A stretch of DNA of 64,000 nt, taken from contig NZ_BJKL01000003.1 of NCBI RefSeq assembly GCF_006538345.1, positions 1-64,000 of the forward strand, written 5' to 3'. A program made the position numbers and the translations under genes. How positions within the stretch are numbered: the stretch's first letter is position 1; each line of letters starts with the position of its first letter. Shown piece after piece: positions 27,868 to 37,159 of this stretch. The DNA is from Alteromonas sp. KUL49. Lineage in GTDB: Bacteria; Pseudomonadota; Gammaproteobacteria; Enterobacterales; Alteromonadaceae. The notes below the pieces were generated by a model. It had not been told where the DNA came from. It made no database searches and was given only the letters and a program-made list of their open reading frames with translations.

Positions 27868-27883
27868 TTGACGTTTACGTCAA
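27868..27883. promoter_or_regulatory. LiuR-like palindromic operator 1
   Basis: TTGACGTTTACGTCAA is an inverted repeat with 7-bp arms around a TT centre, about 107 bp from the ETF-QO start and 230 bp from etfB. It resembles, from memory, the operator of LiuR, a MerR-family repressor of branched-chain amino-acid and acyl-CoA catabolism. No liuR gene lies in this window. Confidence 0.6.
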
Positions 27884-27905
27884 CTGTAAGTAAATTGCTC
27901 GGCAG

Positions 27906-27921
27906 TTTACGCTTACGTCAA
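27906..27921. promoter_or_regulatory. LiuR-like palindromic operator 2
   Basis: TTTACGCTTACGTCAA is a close variant of the palindrome at 27868, with its centre 38 bp away. Two similar sites in one divergent promoter suggest joint control of ETF-QO and etfBA. Confidence 0.5.
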
Positions 27922-28114
27922 TCTTTACAGGCGGTAAAGCCTAACTTAAGGCGGCGTAAAAGCCGAATCACTGAACCTTATTTTAGTTAATAACAGGTTA
28001 AGCATAACGCTAATCTTCATACTATTGTTAAAAGGCTCAGATGTAGCGGAGGCGATTGCTAATGGACACAAGAGCAACGCATTATTCCCGTGGAACTCAA
28101 CCATTGAGGTAACT

Positions 28115-28867
28115 ATGAAAATACTCGTACCGGTCAAACGCGCGATCGATTACAACGTAAAGGTGAGAGTAAAAGCCGATAACTCTGGCGTTGATCTTAC
28201 CAATGCCAAAATGGCAATTAACCCATTCTGTGAAATTGCAGTTGAAGAAGCTGTGCGCCTTAAAGAAAAGGGTGTGGCAAGCGAGATTGTCGTTGTTTCA
28301 GTCGGCGATAAGAGCTGCCAAGAACAAATTCGCACAGCACTTGCCTTAGGTGCAGACCGCGGTATTCAAGTTGATACAGACGTAGCGCTTGACTCATTAC
28401 AAATCGCGAAATTACTCACAAAGGTTGTCGAAGAGGAACAGCCTGAGCTGGTAATACTGGGTAAGCAGAGTATTGACTCTGATAACAACCAAACTGGGCA
28501 GATGTTAGCGGCGCTAACAGGCATGCCACAAGGAACCTTCGCTTCTGAAGTTTCTGTTGACGGTGAAACCGTTAACGTTACCCGTGAAGTCGATGGTGGT
28601 CTTCAGACTGTCGCACTTAATCTTCCTGCGGTGGTAACTACTGACCTGCGCTTGAACGAACCTCGTTATGCATCTTTACCCAATATTATGAAAGCAAAGC
28701 GCAAACCATTAGCGGTTAAGCCTGCAGCTGATTATGGCGTTGAGTTAACCTCAAACGTTCAAGTATTGAAAGTGACACCTCCTGCTCAGCGCGAGGGTGG
28801 AGTAAAAGTGGCTGATGTGGCTGAACTTGTAGAAAAACTTAAAAACGAAGCAAAGGTGATCTCATGA
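28115..28867 (+). CDS. etfB: Electron transfer flavoprotein beta subunit
   Basis: The ATG at 28115 has GAGG 5-9 bp upstream and yields the family-typical start [20 protein letters not shown]; a longer reading from 28025 has no support. The protein is about 250 residues and binds AMP in the ETF heterodimer, which collects electrons from acyl-CoA dehydrogenases. Motifs are [67 protein letters not shown] (the ETF-beta signature) and [26 protein letters not shown], which contains the recognition-loop Leu. Its stop overlaps the etfA start by 4 bp (ATGA). Confidence 0.96.
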   Translation: MKILVPVKRAIDYNVKVRVKADNSGVDLTNAKMAINPFCEIAVEEAVRLKEKGVASEIVVVSVGDKSCQEQIRTALALGADRGIQVDTDVALDSLQIAKLLTKVVEEEQPELVILGKQSIDSDNNQTGQMLAALTGMPQGTFASEVSVDGETVNVTREVDGGLQTVALNLPAVVTTDLRLNEPRYASLPNIMKAKRKPLAVKPAADYGVELTSNVQVLKVTPPAQREGGVKVADVAELVEKLKNEAKVIS

Positions 28868-29790
28868 CAGTACTCGTATATGCAGAACACGACAACGTTA
28901 GCTTAAAACCTGAAACGTCGAAGCTAGTCAATGCAGCACAGCAAATGGGCGGCGACATCCATGTACTAGTCGCTGGAGAAGGCTGCCAAGCGGTGGCAGA
29001 CGCAGCTGCTCAGATTGATGGTGTAGCGAAAGTACTTTTGGCAGACGATGCTGCATACAAGTATCAATTGGCCGAAAATACAGCCGATTTAGTGCTATCG
29101 CTTGCGGAAGACTACAGTCATTTATTAGCTGCCGCGACTACAACGGGCAAGAACTTTATGCCTCGTGTTGCTGCTTTGCTTGATGTGGCACAAATTTCAG
29201 ACATTATTGGCGTGGAAAGCGAAGACACTTTCGTTCGTCCCATTTACGCAGGTAATGCGATTGCTACCGTTCAGTCTTCAGACAGTAAAAAGGTCATCAC
29301 TGTGCGCGCTGCTTCTTTTGACGCTGCTGCAAGTGGTGGTTCGGCGGAAGTTTTCTCCTTGACTGACGTTAAGGAAAACACTAAATCGTCGTTTGTATCA
29401 GAAGCGTTGACTGAATCAGAGCGCCCTGAGTTAACCGCTGCAGATGTAGTAGTGTCTGGTGGTCGCGGTATGCAAAATGGTGACAACTTCAAATTGCTTG
29501 AAGGCATTGCTGATACACTAGGTGCTGCTATTGGTGCTTCTCGTGCAGCGGTAGACGCTGGCTTTGTGCCAAATGACATGCAAGTGGGTCAAACAGGTAA
29601 AATTGTTGCGCCACAACTGTATATTGCCGTAGGTATCTCTGGTGCTATTCAGCATTTAGCAGGTATGAAAGACTCTAAAGTGATTGTCGCCATCAACAAA
29701 GATGAAGAGGCACCTATTTTCCAAGTAGCCGATTACGGTCTGGTAGGTGACTTATTTGAGGTTCTACCAGAACTAGAAAAAGCACTGTAA
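28864..29790 (+). CDS. etfA: Electron transfer flavoprotein alpha subunit
   Basis: At 308 residues this is the FAD-holding ETF subunit. The N-terminal domain ([20 protein letters not shown]) is followed by [19 protein letters not shown], the domain-II FAD-binding sequence [109 protein letters not shown], containing the family signature. It should deliver electrons to the ETF-QO encoded divergently, and take them from dehydrogenases such as the one at 41172. Translation is coupled to etfB, and a terminator follows. Confidence 0.96.
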   Translation: MTVLVYAEHDNVSLKPETSKLVNAAQQMGGDIHVLVAGEGCQAVADAAAQIDGVAKVLLADDAAYKYQLAENTADLVLSLAEDYSHLLAAATTTGKNFMPRVAALLDVAQISDIIGVESEDTFVRPIYAGNAIATVQSSDSKKVITVRAASFDAAASGGSAEVFSLTDVKENTKSSFVSEALTESERPELTAADVVVSGGRGMQNGDNFKLLEGIADTLGAAIGASRAAVDAGFVPNDMQVGQTGKIVAPQLYIAVGISGAIQHLAGMKDSKVIVAINKDEEAPIFQVADYGLVGDLFEVLPELEKAL

Positions 29791-29812
29791 AATAGGTGCT
29801 AACTCAATAATG

Positions 29813-29843
29813 AAAGGGTAGCGTGTGTGCGTTGCCCTTTTTT
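29813..29843 (+). terminator. Terminator of etfBA
   Basis: An imperfect stem with G-U pairs (AAGGGTAGCG with CGTTGCCCTT) followed by six T on the plus strand, 22 bp after the etfA stop. Confidence 0.75.
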
Positions 29844-29851
29844 ATTGGCAA

Positions 29852-30160
29852 TTAAACGCTCACTAGTGAGTTGTCGTCAAAGCTTACACTGCTTGGAATG
29901 TAGCCGTCAGCTTGCCAATCATTTTCCCATTTTTCGTCGTCTAGTAAATAACGAAACTGGTAATCGTGGTCTTTCTCTAAATCCACGGTTAACGTGAAAT
30001 CACCATTTTTCAGTTTTTTCATTGGAAGGGAATTCGCTTCCCAATCGGTAAAATCGCCCACCAATGACGCTGTTCCCGCGTTCTGCGCTTCTTCTGCGTT
30101 TAGTCGAAACGTGACTTTACATACAGGCTTTGACTTGAGGTATTGCTTTTTCAAACTCAT
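29852..30160 (-). CDS. Stand-alone isoamylase N-terminal (CBM48-like) domain protein
   Basis: The ATG at 30160 gives 102 residues (MSLKKQYLKSKPVCKVTFRL); an upstream start at 30241 would add an atypical 27-residue tail. The sequence has the early-set/CBM48 pattern: CKVTFRLNAEEAQNAGTASLVGDFTDWEANSLPMKKLKNGDFTLTVDLEKDHDYQFRYLLDDEKWENDWQADGYIPSSVSFDDNSLV, with the typical GDFxxW and YxFRYLLDxxxWxND elements. Such domains bind glycogen or starch in branching and debranching enzymes; as a free domain the role is unknown. No glycogen gene is nearby. It converges on etfA. Confidence 0.75.
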   Translation of the reverse strand: MSLKKQYLKSKPVCKVTFRLNAEEAQNAGTASLVGDFTDWEANSLPMKKLKNGDFTLTVDLEKDHDYQFRYLLDDEKWENDWQADGYIPSSVSFDDNSLVSV

Positions 30161-30506
30161 GATAAATATCCATCTAAACTTTAATGCTTCCGACAGTACT
30201 GCCTGCTTCTCTGTCGTATCTGCCACCGAACAGATGATCAAATAATCAACGAAAATGCTTTATTTATCAATCTTACATTTTCTTTGTCCGCATTATTTTT
30301 TAAAATTGACCGCAGTTAGGAATCTGTAGTTGTTAAAACACAAATTTTAACAAGTTTAAGAAAGCAATATAAAAATGGAATTAGTAAACTAGTGTGTTAT
30401 TAATCCAGTATTTTATAACGAAAATAATAAGTGTTAGTTGTGGGTATGGTTTAGGACTGCAAGGTCAGGTCATCTCTTCTTACTTGCAACTTCAAAGGGA
30501 CAGTGA
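30161..30506. other. Intergenic region between divergent CBM48-like gene and RND adaptor
   Basis: No gene is visible in these 346 bp. It is AT-rich and should hold the promoters of both flanking genes. I found no clear operator; AAAGGGA lies just before the adaptor ATG. Confidence 0.5.
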
Positions 30507-31742
30507 ATGAAAGACTCTATTTTGGTCAAAAGTGGTATACCCCTAATCATTTTGATAGTAGCAATTGTCGTTGCCGCCATTATGATTTCCTCTCGAAAAC
30601 CTCCCGAATCAATACCGGTTGAGACACAAGCTTTTCTTGTTGAAGCTAATGCGGTTGATTCGCAGTCAGTCAATTTTGTTGTCACCTCACAGGGAAATGT
30701 CGTTCCCAAGAATAAGACGGCGTTTAGTGCACAAGTGAGTGGCAGAGTCGTGTCTTTGGCTGACAACTTCGTCGTTGGTGGAATGTTTCGCCAAGGTGAT
30801 GTGCTTGCAGTACTAGAGCAGGATGATTACATCACCGATGTGCAGTTAGCTGAGGCTGAATTGGCGCAAGCGGTAGCCGCGTTAGAAGAAGAGGTCGCCC
30901 GGGGTAAGGTAGCCGAGCAGGAGTGGCGCTCGGTGAATAGCATTGCACCACCAGAGTTGGGTTTACGCAAACCACAACTCGCTAAAGAGCAAGCCAATGT
31001 TAAGGCAGCTAAAGCCAAATTGGAGCGGGCCAAAAGAAACCTTGCTCGTACCGAAATCAAGGCACCCTACAACGGTATCGTGGTTGAGCGTAACATCGAC
31101 TTAGGCCAGTTTGTTGGTGTGGGGGCCTCGGTGGCTATGCTTTATTCAACTGATGTGGCTGAAGTTCGCCTGCCCATTACAGACAATGACTTGGTGTACG
31201 TCGACGTAAATTCATCGAGCGCTAAACCTTCCGTTTCGCTACGCGCAACGGTGGGCGGAATTACTCAGTTTTGGCAAGGTACCTTAGCTCGCACCGAAGG
31301 GGTTCTCGACGCGAGCAGCCGTGTAGTTTATGCAGTTGTTGAAGTACTCAACCCCTATGATCAAGGTGCATCTGGCCAGTCGCCATTGCGTTTTGGTCAA
31401 TTTGTTCAGGCAGAGATTACGTCTGCTGAATCACACAGTTTGACTGTTTTACCGCGCAGTTTGCTGAGGTTTGATAACACAATTCTTACCGTGAATGACG
31501 ATCGTGAGATTGCAATAAAACCGGTAGAAGTTGTTCGTACAACCACTGATGACGTATTTATCAGTGCAGGCATTGCATCGAGCGACCTAGTTATTTCAAG
31601 TCCGGTACCTAACCCTTACAATGGGATGAAAGTGCGTTTACCGGGAGATGCACCTGAATTACCACCTGAAGCGCAGAACGATGTTGCTGACGATACAGAG
31701 TCCGTATCTATGTCAGATGAATCAACGTCTGGAGACGAATAA
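30507..31742 (+). CDS. RND efflux periplasmic adaptor (membrane-anchored)
   Basis: This 411-aa adaptor has an uncleaved N-terminal helix (about 8-28, SGIPLIILIVAIVVAAIMI) in place of the lipobox seen in the adaptor at 15042. Next come a barrel-sandwich half (TSQGNVVPKNKTAFSAQVSGRVV), an alpha-helical hairpin (QLAEAELAQAVAALEEEVARGKVAEQEW and QANVKAAKAKLERAKRNL), the second half (RTEIKAPYNGIVVERNIDLGQFV), and beta-barrel domains. The tail is acidic and low in complexity (EAQNDVADDTESVSMSDE). Its stop codon overlaps the pump start by one base (TAATG), showing coupling. An outer-membrane partner is not encoded here. Confidence 0.9.
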   Translation: MKDSILVKSGIPLIILIVAIVVAAIMISSRKPPESIPVETQAFLVEANAVDSQSVNFVVTSQGNVVPKNKTAFSAQVSGRVVSLADNFVVGGMFRQGDVLAVLEQDDYITDVQLAEAELAQAVAALEEEVARGKVAEQEWRSVNSIAPPELGLRKPQLAKEQANVKAAKAKLERAKRNLARTEIKAPYNGIVVERNIDLGQFVGVGASVAMLYSTDVAEVRLPITDNDLVYVDVNSSSAKPSVSLRATVGGITQFWQGTLARTEGVLDASSRVVYAVVEVLNPYDQGASGQSPLRFGQFVQAEITSAESHSLTVLPRSLLRFDNTILTVNDDREIAIKPVEVVRTTTDDVFISAGIASSDLVISSPVPNPYNGMKVRLPGDAPELPPEAQNDVADDTESVSMSDESTSGDE

Positions 31743-34700
31743 TGCGTCCAATTGATACAAACTCTGGAGTTATCGCGTGGTTTGCGCGGAACAATGTCGC
31801 TGCCAATCTACTCATGTGGTTATTGATTGTTGGTGGGCTATTTGGCGCTGCTAGTGTTCAAAAGCAAGTCTTTCCATCCTTTGAAATCAACGTTATTAAC
31901 GTTCGCGTTCCCTATTTGGGCGCAGCGCCTCAGGAAGTGGAAGAAGGTGTAATCTTAAAAGTTGAAGAGGCGATCAAGGATCTGCAGGGGATTAAGCAGA
32001 TCACCTCTAATGCCGTTGAAGGGATGGGTACTGTTTCCATTCAAGTGGAAGATAATTACAACGTTCAAGATTTACTCGATGAAGTAAAAGTTCAAGTTGA
32101 CGCCATTCCTAGCTTCCCCGCTGATACCGAGAAGCCAGTGGTTTACCGCCAAAAAATTCAACAAGACGTGCTATGGATATCGGTTTACGGTGATGCTTCA
32201 GAACGAGAGCTGAAAGAATTTGCTAAATCATTGCGTGACGACATTGCTAATCTCTCTGGAATTTCCAGTGTACAGGTTGTCGGGGCGAGAGATTACGAAA
32301 TTTCTGTTGAGCTATCTGAAGTTGATTTACAGAAATACAATCTCACGTTCACTGATGCAGTGGCCCGTTTGGCACAATCAAGCATTGATTTACCTGGTGG
32401 CTCAATTCGCACTGAAAACGGCGACATATTACTGCGTACCAAAGGGCAGGCCTATACGGGTTGGGACTATGCTCAAATACCACTAGTCATTAATACCGAC
32501 GGTACTAGAGTTACCCTTGGCGATGTTGCATATATCAATGACGGTTTTGTCGAGAACAATCAATATGCATTGTTTGATGGAAAACCGGCAGTCAGTGTGC
32601 GAGTGCAAGCCGTAGGTGATCAAAATGCGCTAGAAATTTCTGAGCAAGTTAATCTTTATCTCGATGAGGTAAAGCCAGGCTTTCCTGCCAATATCACTGC
32701 AGATACATGGGGGGATAGTTCATTTTATCTCGCTGACAGACTGAACATGATGATTGAAAACATGTTCTTTGGTGCATTGTTGGTTTTCATCGTACTGTCG
32801 CTGTTCATGAAAATTAAGCTAGCGTTTTGGGTTATCGTTGGCTTACCAGTGTGCTTTTTAGGTACCTTGCTGGTTATGCCAATGGATATGATTGGCCTGT
32901 CTATCAACATGCTAAGCCTTTTCGCGTTTATCTTAGTACTTGGTATTGTGGTGGACGACGCCATTATTATGGGTGAATCCGCCTATTCAGAGATCGATAA
33001 ACACGGTCACAGTGCGGATAATGTCATTCGTGGCGTCAAAAAAGTCGCCATGCCAGCGACCTTTGGGGTACTAACAACCATTGCGGCGTTTTCGCCTATG
33101 CTAATGGTGTCAGGGCCTTTCGGTATCATTTGGAAAACTATCGGTTTGGTAGTGATAGTTTGTTTGGTGTTCTCGCTCGTTGAGTCCAAACTTATATTGC
33201 CTGCTCACTTAGTGCATATGAATATGAAGCCCTATGACCCTGAGAAGGCCAATGGTTTCCAACGTTTTCGCGATATTTTTAGTGAAGGTATCAAGTCATT
33301 TATCGAGAACAAATATGCTCCGTTCCTAGAAAAAGCCATCAAAAATCGCTACACCACAATGTCGGTATTTTTAGCGGCATTAATACTGACCATAGGTCTA
33401 TTTGGTGGTGGAATTGTTCGCTTTGTTTTCTTCCCCAATATTCCAAGCGATTTCATGTTTGCCAGTGTTGAGCTTGAACCCGGTTCTTCGTTATCTCAGC
33501 GCGACGCTGTACTTACCGAACTCCGTCAAGCTATGCGTAGAATGGACGAGCAGTTATTTGAAGAGACAGGCGAGCGTGTAGTTAATCATGCCATTGCTTA
33601 TGACAATGGTGATTTGGGCGGTGAAATATTTGTTGAGCTCACCAAAGGTGAAAACCGCACCATGACAGATTTCGAAATTCATCAGCGGTGGCGTGATGAA
33701 TTACCCGAGATTCCTGGGGTTAAATCGCTGAATATTGGTTCTCCGGGCGGTCCAGGTGGTGGTTCTGACTTGAGTTTTGAATTTAGCTCGTCGGATATAG
33801 CGTCACTCCGAGAAATCAGTAGCCAGTTGAAAGATAAACTTCGCACTTATAATGGTGTGACAGATATCAATGATACCTTTTCAGGAGGAAGCGAAGAGAT
33901 TCAACTGGCGTTGAAACCTCAGGCCGATGCCCTTGGTATTTCGTTGCAACAATTGGGACAGCAAGTACGATTCGGATTTTACGGTGCTGAAGTTCAACGT
34001 ATTCAACGTGACGACGAAGAAATCCGAGTGATGGTTCGCTACCCAAAATCTGAGCGTACCTCTATCGAACATCTCAAAAACATGCGTGTTAGAGCACCAA
34101 ACGGTCAGGAAGTCCCATTTGATCAAGTGGCTACGTTTAGCTTGGGGCAGGGGTTTGATTCCATTATTCGTGTAGACGGTAAGCGCTCTGTCACGATTAC
34201 CGCGAAAGTTGATAAAGCTTTGATGGATCCGCAAGAAATCACCATGGACGTTATCGATAACACCATGCCTGATTTATTGGATCGTTTCCCCAATGTAGAG
34301 TTCCAATTGCAAGGTAACTCGAAAGAGCAAGCCGACGCTATGATGGGCCTACTCAAAGGGCTACTATTTGCATTGTTTGCTATTTACGCTTTGCTGGCGA
34401 TTCCACTGCGCTCATACAGCCAACCCATCATTATTATGTCGGTAATTCCGTTCGGTGTTGTTGGTGCAATTATTGGTCACTTGGTGCTGGGCATGGCAGT
34501 TAGTGTACTTTCAATTTGCGGGATAATTGCATTGTCTGGAGTAGTGGTAAACGACAGTCTTATCATGGTTGATTTTGTAAACCGTGCACGAGCAGAGGGC
34601 CACTCACTGATGAGAGCGGCAATTAGCGCAGGTACCCAGCGCTTTAGAGCGATCATTTTGACTTCTTTGACTACCTTTATGGGTCTAATGCCCATTGTTT

Positions 34701-34891
34701 TTGAAAAGAGTCTTCAAGCACAGATTGTTATCCCAATGGCAATCTCACTCGCGTTCGGAATACTCTTTGCCACGGTGATAACACTGCTGTTGGTGCCGTC
34801 TTTATATATCATTTTAGATGACATCAAAGGCGTGTTTAGGAAAAAGCCAGTACCTACGACTACTGATTCGACAGTGAATGATGGCGCTTAG
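31742..34891 (+). CDS. RND efflux pump permease
   Basis: At 1049 residues this has normal AcrB-type size and order: helix 1 (NNVAANLLMWLLIVGGLFGAASV), porter domain from FEINVINVRVPYLGAAPQEVEEG, helices 2-6, second porter domain, and helices 8-12. Helix 4 reads VLGIVVDDAIIMGESA with the intact Asp-Asp proton-relay pair, unlike the two pumps at 8664-15015. The opening SGVIAWFARNNVAANLLMW suggests the subgroup often annotated as multidrug or hydrophobe/amphiphile exporter. A prolyl oligopeptidase gene follows 28 bp later, which could be read on the same transcript. Substrate unknown. Confidence 0.92.
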   Translation: MRPIDTNSGVIAWFARNNVAANLLMWLLIVGGLFGAASVQKQVFPSFEINVINVRVPYLGAAPQEVEEGVILKVEEAIKDLQGIKQITSNAVEGMGTVSIQVEDNYNVQDLLDEVKVQVDAIPSFPADTEKPVVYRQKIQQDVLWISVYGDASERELKEFAKSLRDDIANLSGISSVQVVGARDYEISVELSEVDLQKYNLTFTDAVARLAQSSIDLPGGSIRTENGDILLRTKGQAYTGWDYAQIPLVINTDGTRVTLGDVAYINDGFVENNQYALFDGKPAVSVRVQAVGDQNALEISEQVNLYLDEVKPGFPANITADTWGDSSFYLADRLNMMIENMFFGALLVFIVLSLFMKIKLAFWVIVGLPVCFLGTLLVMPMDMIGLSINMLSLFAFILVLGIVVDDAIIMGESAYSEIDKHGHSADNVIRGVKKVAMPATFGVLTTIAAFSPMLMVSGPFGIIWKTIGLVVIVCLVFSLVESKLILPAHLVHMNMKPYDPEKANGFQRFRDIFSEGIKSFIENKYAPFLEKAIKNRYTTMSVFLAALILTIGLFGGGIVRFVFFPNIPSDFMFASVELEPGSSLSQRDAVLTELRQAMRRMDEQLFEETGERVVNHAIAYDNGDLGGEIFVELTKGENRTMTDFEIHQRWRDELPEIPGVKSLNIGSPGGPGGGSDLSFEFSSSDIASLREISSQLKDKLRTYNGVTDINDTFSGGSEEIQLALKPQADALGISLQQLGQQVRFGFYGAEVQRIQRDDEEIRVMVRYPKSERTSIEHLKNMRVRAPNGQEVPFDQVATFSLGQGFDSIIRVDGKRSVTITAKVDKALMDPQEITMDVIDNTMPDLLDRFPNVEFQLQGNSKEQADAMMGLLKGLLFALFAIYALLAIPLRSYSQPIIIMSVIPFGVVGAIIGHLVLGMAVSVLSICGIIALSGVVVNDSLIMVDFVNRARAEGHSLMRAAISAGTQRFRAIILTSLTTFMGLMPIVFEKSLQAQIVIPMAISLAFGILFATVITLLLVPSLYIILDDIKGVFRKKPVPTTTDSTVNDGA

Positions 34892-34919
34892 TGCAAGGTG
34901 TATGAACTGAGAACTAATT

Positions 34920-37022
34920 ATGAAAAATAAGTTGATTGCTGGTTTGAGTTTGAGTATTGCTACTGTGCTAGGTGCATGTGCGACGTTACCTTCAGAAACG
35001 TGGATTTACCCTACAAGTCGTACCGTAGACCAGGTAGATAACTATCATGGCCAAGACGTGACGGATCCCTACCGTTGGTTAGAAGCACAAGATAGCGATG
35101 AAGTTAAAGGCTGGGTAGGTGAACAAAATGCGCTGTCCCGTCCTTTTTTAGAAATGTTGCCAACACGTGAGGCCTACAAAGCGAGACTGACAGAGCTTTG
35201 GAATTACGAAAAATACCAAGTTCCGTATTTGGTGGAAGGTAAGCTTTTTTATTCTCACAATGATGGCCTGCAAAATCAGTATATACTGTGGGTGGCAGAT
35301 AGTATTGATGCAACGCCAGAAGTACTTATTGATCCCAATGAATTCAGTGATGACGGTACTGTGTCTATGGCAGGCTACGAAATTAGCGATTCAGCTAATT
35401 TCATCGCTTACTATAAATCCGACGGTGGCAGTGACTGGAATACGGTTCATGTCAGAGACGTAAATACCAAAGAAGATCTTGTTGATAACCTTTCTGGCAT
35501 CAAGTTTTCAAACATATCCTGGTTACCTGATGAGTCTGGTTTTTACTATTCCCGTTATCCCAAAGATGAAAGCGGTGAGTGGGATGATAGCAAAGCCGTG
35601 TCCATCTACTTTCACAAGTTAGGAACGCCTCAATCGGAGGACTCTCTCGTTTTTGGTTTTAGTAGTGAGCCTACTTGGAACCCATACCCCAGCGTGCTTG
35701 ATGATGGCAAAACTCTTCTTGTTAGCGTATTTGAAGGATACCAAGCGAATGCTGTTTACGCCTTTGATACTGAAGAAAAAACGCTTACTGCGTTGTTTGA
35801 TAATTGGGATGGTCGTTACTCATTGATTTCTCAGGTAGACCAAGACTTGTATTTTACATCTACTGCCCAAGCTCCGACAGGAAAGGTCATTAAACTCGAT
35901 ATGACCACTGGTAATGTGTCTGAGGTGCTGGCGGCTAAGGATGAAACGCTTCGTTCAGCGACGATTATCGGTGATACGATTTTCGCTCAGTATTTAAAAG
36001 ACGTTAAGTCTCTTGTTGAAGTTTATGACCTAAATGGCAACAAAACGTCGGACATTACTTTTGATGACATTGGCAGAGTACAAGGGTTTTACGGGACTAA
36101 TGATAGCAATGTTACCTTTTACAAGTTAACAGGATTTACTAATCCGGGCGCTGTATATCGCTATGACGTGGAATCTGGGGAAAGTTCGCTTTATAGATCC
36201 ATTGAAGCGAACGTGGATTTCTCGCAATACGAAACTAAGCAAGTGTTCTACACCAGCAAGGACGGTACGCAAGTTCCCATGTTCCTCGTACATAAAAAAG
36301 GCTTGGAACTAGACGGCTCCAACAAAACACTCCTCTATGGCTACGGTGGTTTTAATATTTCAATGTTACCAGGGTACTCTGTCTCACGAATGGTGTGGGT
36401 AGAGCAGGGTAATGTACTGGCTATTGCTAATCTCCGCGGTGGTGGTGAATACGGTCAAGAGTGGCACAAAGCAGGCACAAAACTCACCAAACAGAACGTG
36501 TTTGATGATTTTATCGCTGCTGCTGAATGGTTGATTGATAACAACTACACTACCTCGTCTCGCTTAGGTATTCAGGGCGGAAGTAATGGTGGATTGCTGG
36601 TTGGTGCCAGTATTACACAGCGCCCAGAATTGTTTGCTGCTGCGCTTCCCGCAGTAGGTGTGCTAGATATGCTTAGGTACCATACGCCGAGTGCTAATGC
36701 TCGCGCATGGTCTTCAGATTACGGTTTGAGCGAAAACAAAGAAGAATTTGAAGCGTTATATGCGTATTCACCGTTGCATAACACTAAGCCTGGCGTTTGT
36801 TATCCGGCTACGCTGGTAACTACAGGTGATCACGACGATCGTGTGGTGCCATGGCATAGCTATAAATTCGCTGCGCAGCTACAGGCTGATCAAGGCTGTA
36901 CCTCTCCAGTGTTGTTGCGCGTAGAAACCCGTGCAGGCCATGGCGCTGGCACTCCTACGTGGATGCGTATTGAAGGATATGCCGATGAATGGGCTTTCTT
37001 GGAGGAAGCACTCAGCAATTAG
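34920..37022 (+). CDS. Prolyl oligopeptidase (S9A), exported lipoprotein
   Basis: A 700-aa serine peptidase that cuts short peptides after proline. The signal peptide ends in the lipobox LGAC, so it should be lipid-anchored in the envelope. The propeller domain begins with DPYRWLEAQDSDEVKGWVGEQNALS, the usual S9A start. The catalytic domain has Ser555 in IQGGSNGGLLVGA, the Asp region GDHDDRVVPWHSYKFAA (637-648), and His674 in RAGHGAG. YGYGGFNISMLPGYS and NLRGGGEYGQEWHKAG are S9A signatures. It follows the RND pump closely and ends at a strong terminator. It may help use proteinaceous substrates along with the peptidase at 57516. Confidence 0.94.
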   Translation: MKNKLIAGLSLSIATVLGACATLPSETWIYPTSRTVDQVDNYHGQDVTDPYRWLEAQDSDEVKGWVGEQNALSRPFLEMLPTREAYKARLTELWNYEKYQVPYLVEGKLFYSHNDGLQNQYILWVADSIDATPEVLIDPNEFSDDGTVSMAGYEISDSANFIAYYKSDGGSDWNTVHVRDVNTKEDLVDNLSGIKFSNISWLPDESGFYYSRYPKDESGEWDDSKAVSIYFHKLGTPQSEDSLVFGFSSEPTWNPYPSVLDDGKTLLVSVFEGYQANAVYAFDTEEKTLTALFDNWDGRYSLISQVDQDLYFTSTAQAPTGKVIKLDMTTGNVSEVLAAKDETLRSATIIGDTIFAQYLKDVKSLVEVYDLNGNKTSDITFDDIGRVQGFYGTNDSNVTFYKLTGFTNPGAVYRYDVESGESSLYRSIEANVDFSQYETKQVFYTSKDGTQVPMFLVHKKGLELDGSNKTLLYGYGGFNISMLPGYSVSRMVWVEQGNVLAIANLRGGGEYGQEWHKAGTKLTKQNVFDDFIAAAEWLIDNNYTTSSRLGIQGGSNGGLLVGASITQRPELFAAALPAVGVLDMLRYHTPSANARAWSSDYGLSENKEEFEALYAYSPLHNTKPGVCYPATLVTTGDHDDRVVPWHSYKFAAQLQADQGCTSPVLLRVETRAGHGAGTPTWMRIEGYADEWAFLEEALSN

Positions 37023-37044
37023 TCGTAAAGCCTTTCCAATATCC

Positions 37045-37077
37045 AAAAACACCTCGCAATTGCGGGGTGGTTTTTTT
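37045..37077 (+). terminator. Rho-independent terminator after prolyl oligopeptidase
   Basis: An 8-bp stem (CACCTCGC with GCGGGGTG, one G-U pair) around AATT, followed by seven T on the plus strand. It isolates the upstream operon from the LexA-box gene. Confidence 0.88.
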
Positions 37078-37125
37078 ATGCACAAATTAAAATATGTGCT
37101 TGCATTTTATTCGGTTTAAAATAAA

Positions 37126-37141
37126 CTGTATATATATGCAG
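37126..37141 (+). promoter_or_regulatory. LexA (SOS) box
   Basis: CTGTATATATATGCAG fits the CTG-N10-CAG rule with an alternating TA core that differs from the E. coli consensus by one base. The symmetry extends outwards so that 9-bp arms (37120-37128 and 37139-37147) are perfectly complementary. It lies 18 bp before the ATG at 37160, an ideal place for LexA repression. Confidence 0.8.
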
Positions 37142-37159
37142 TTTATTTTGGAGGGGATT

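Noticed and set aside
27946..28137. Small minus-strand open frame in front of etfB
   Set aside because: It covers the etfB start and promoter, has no ribosome site and no family likeness.
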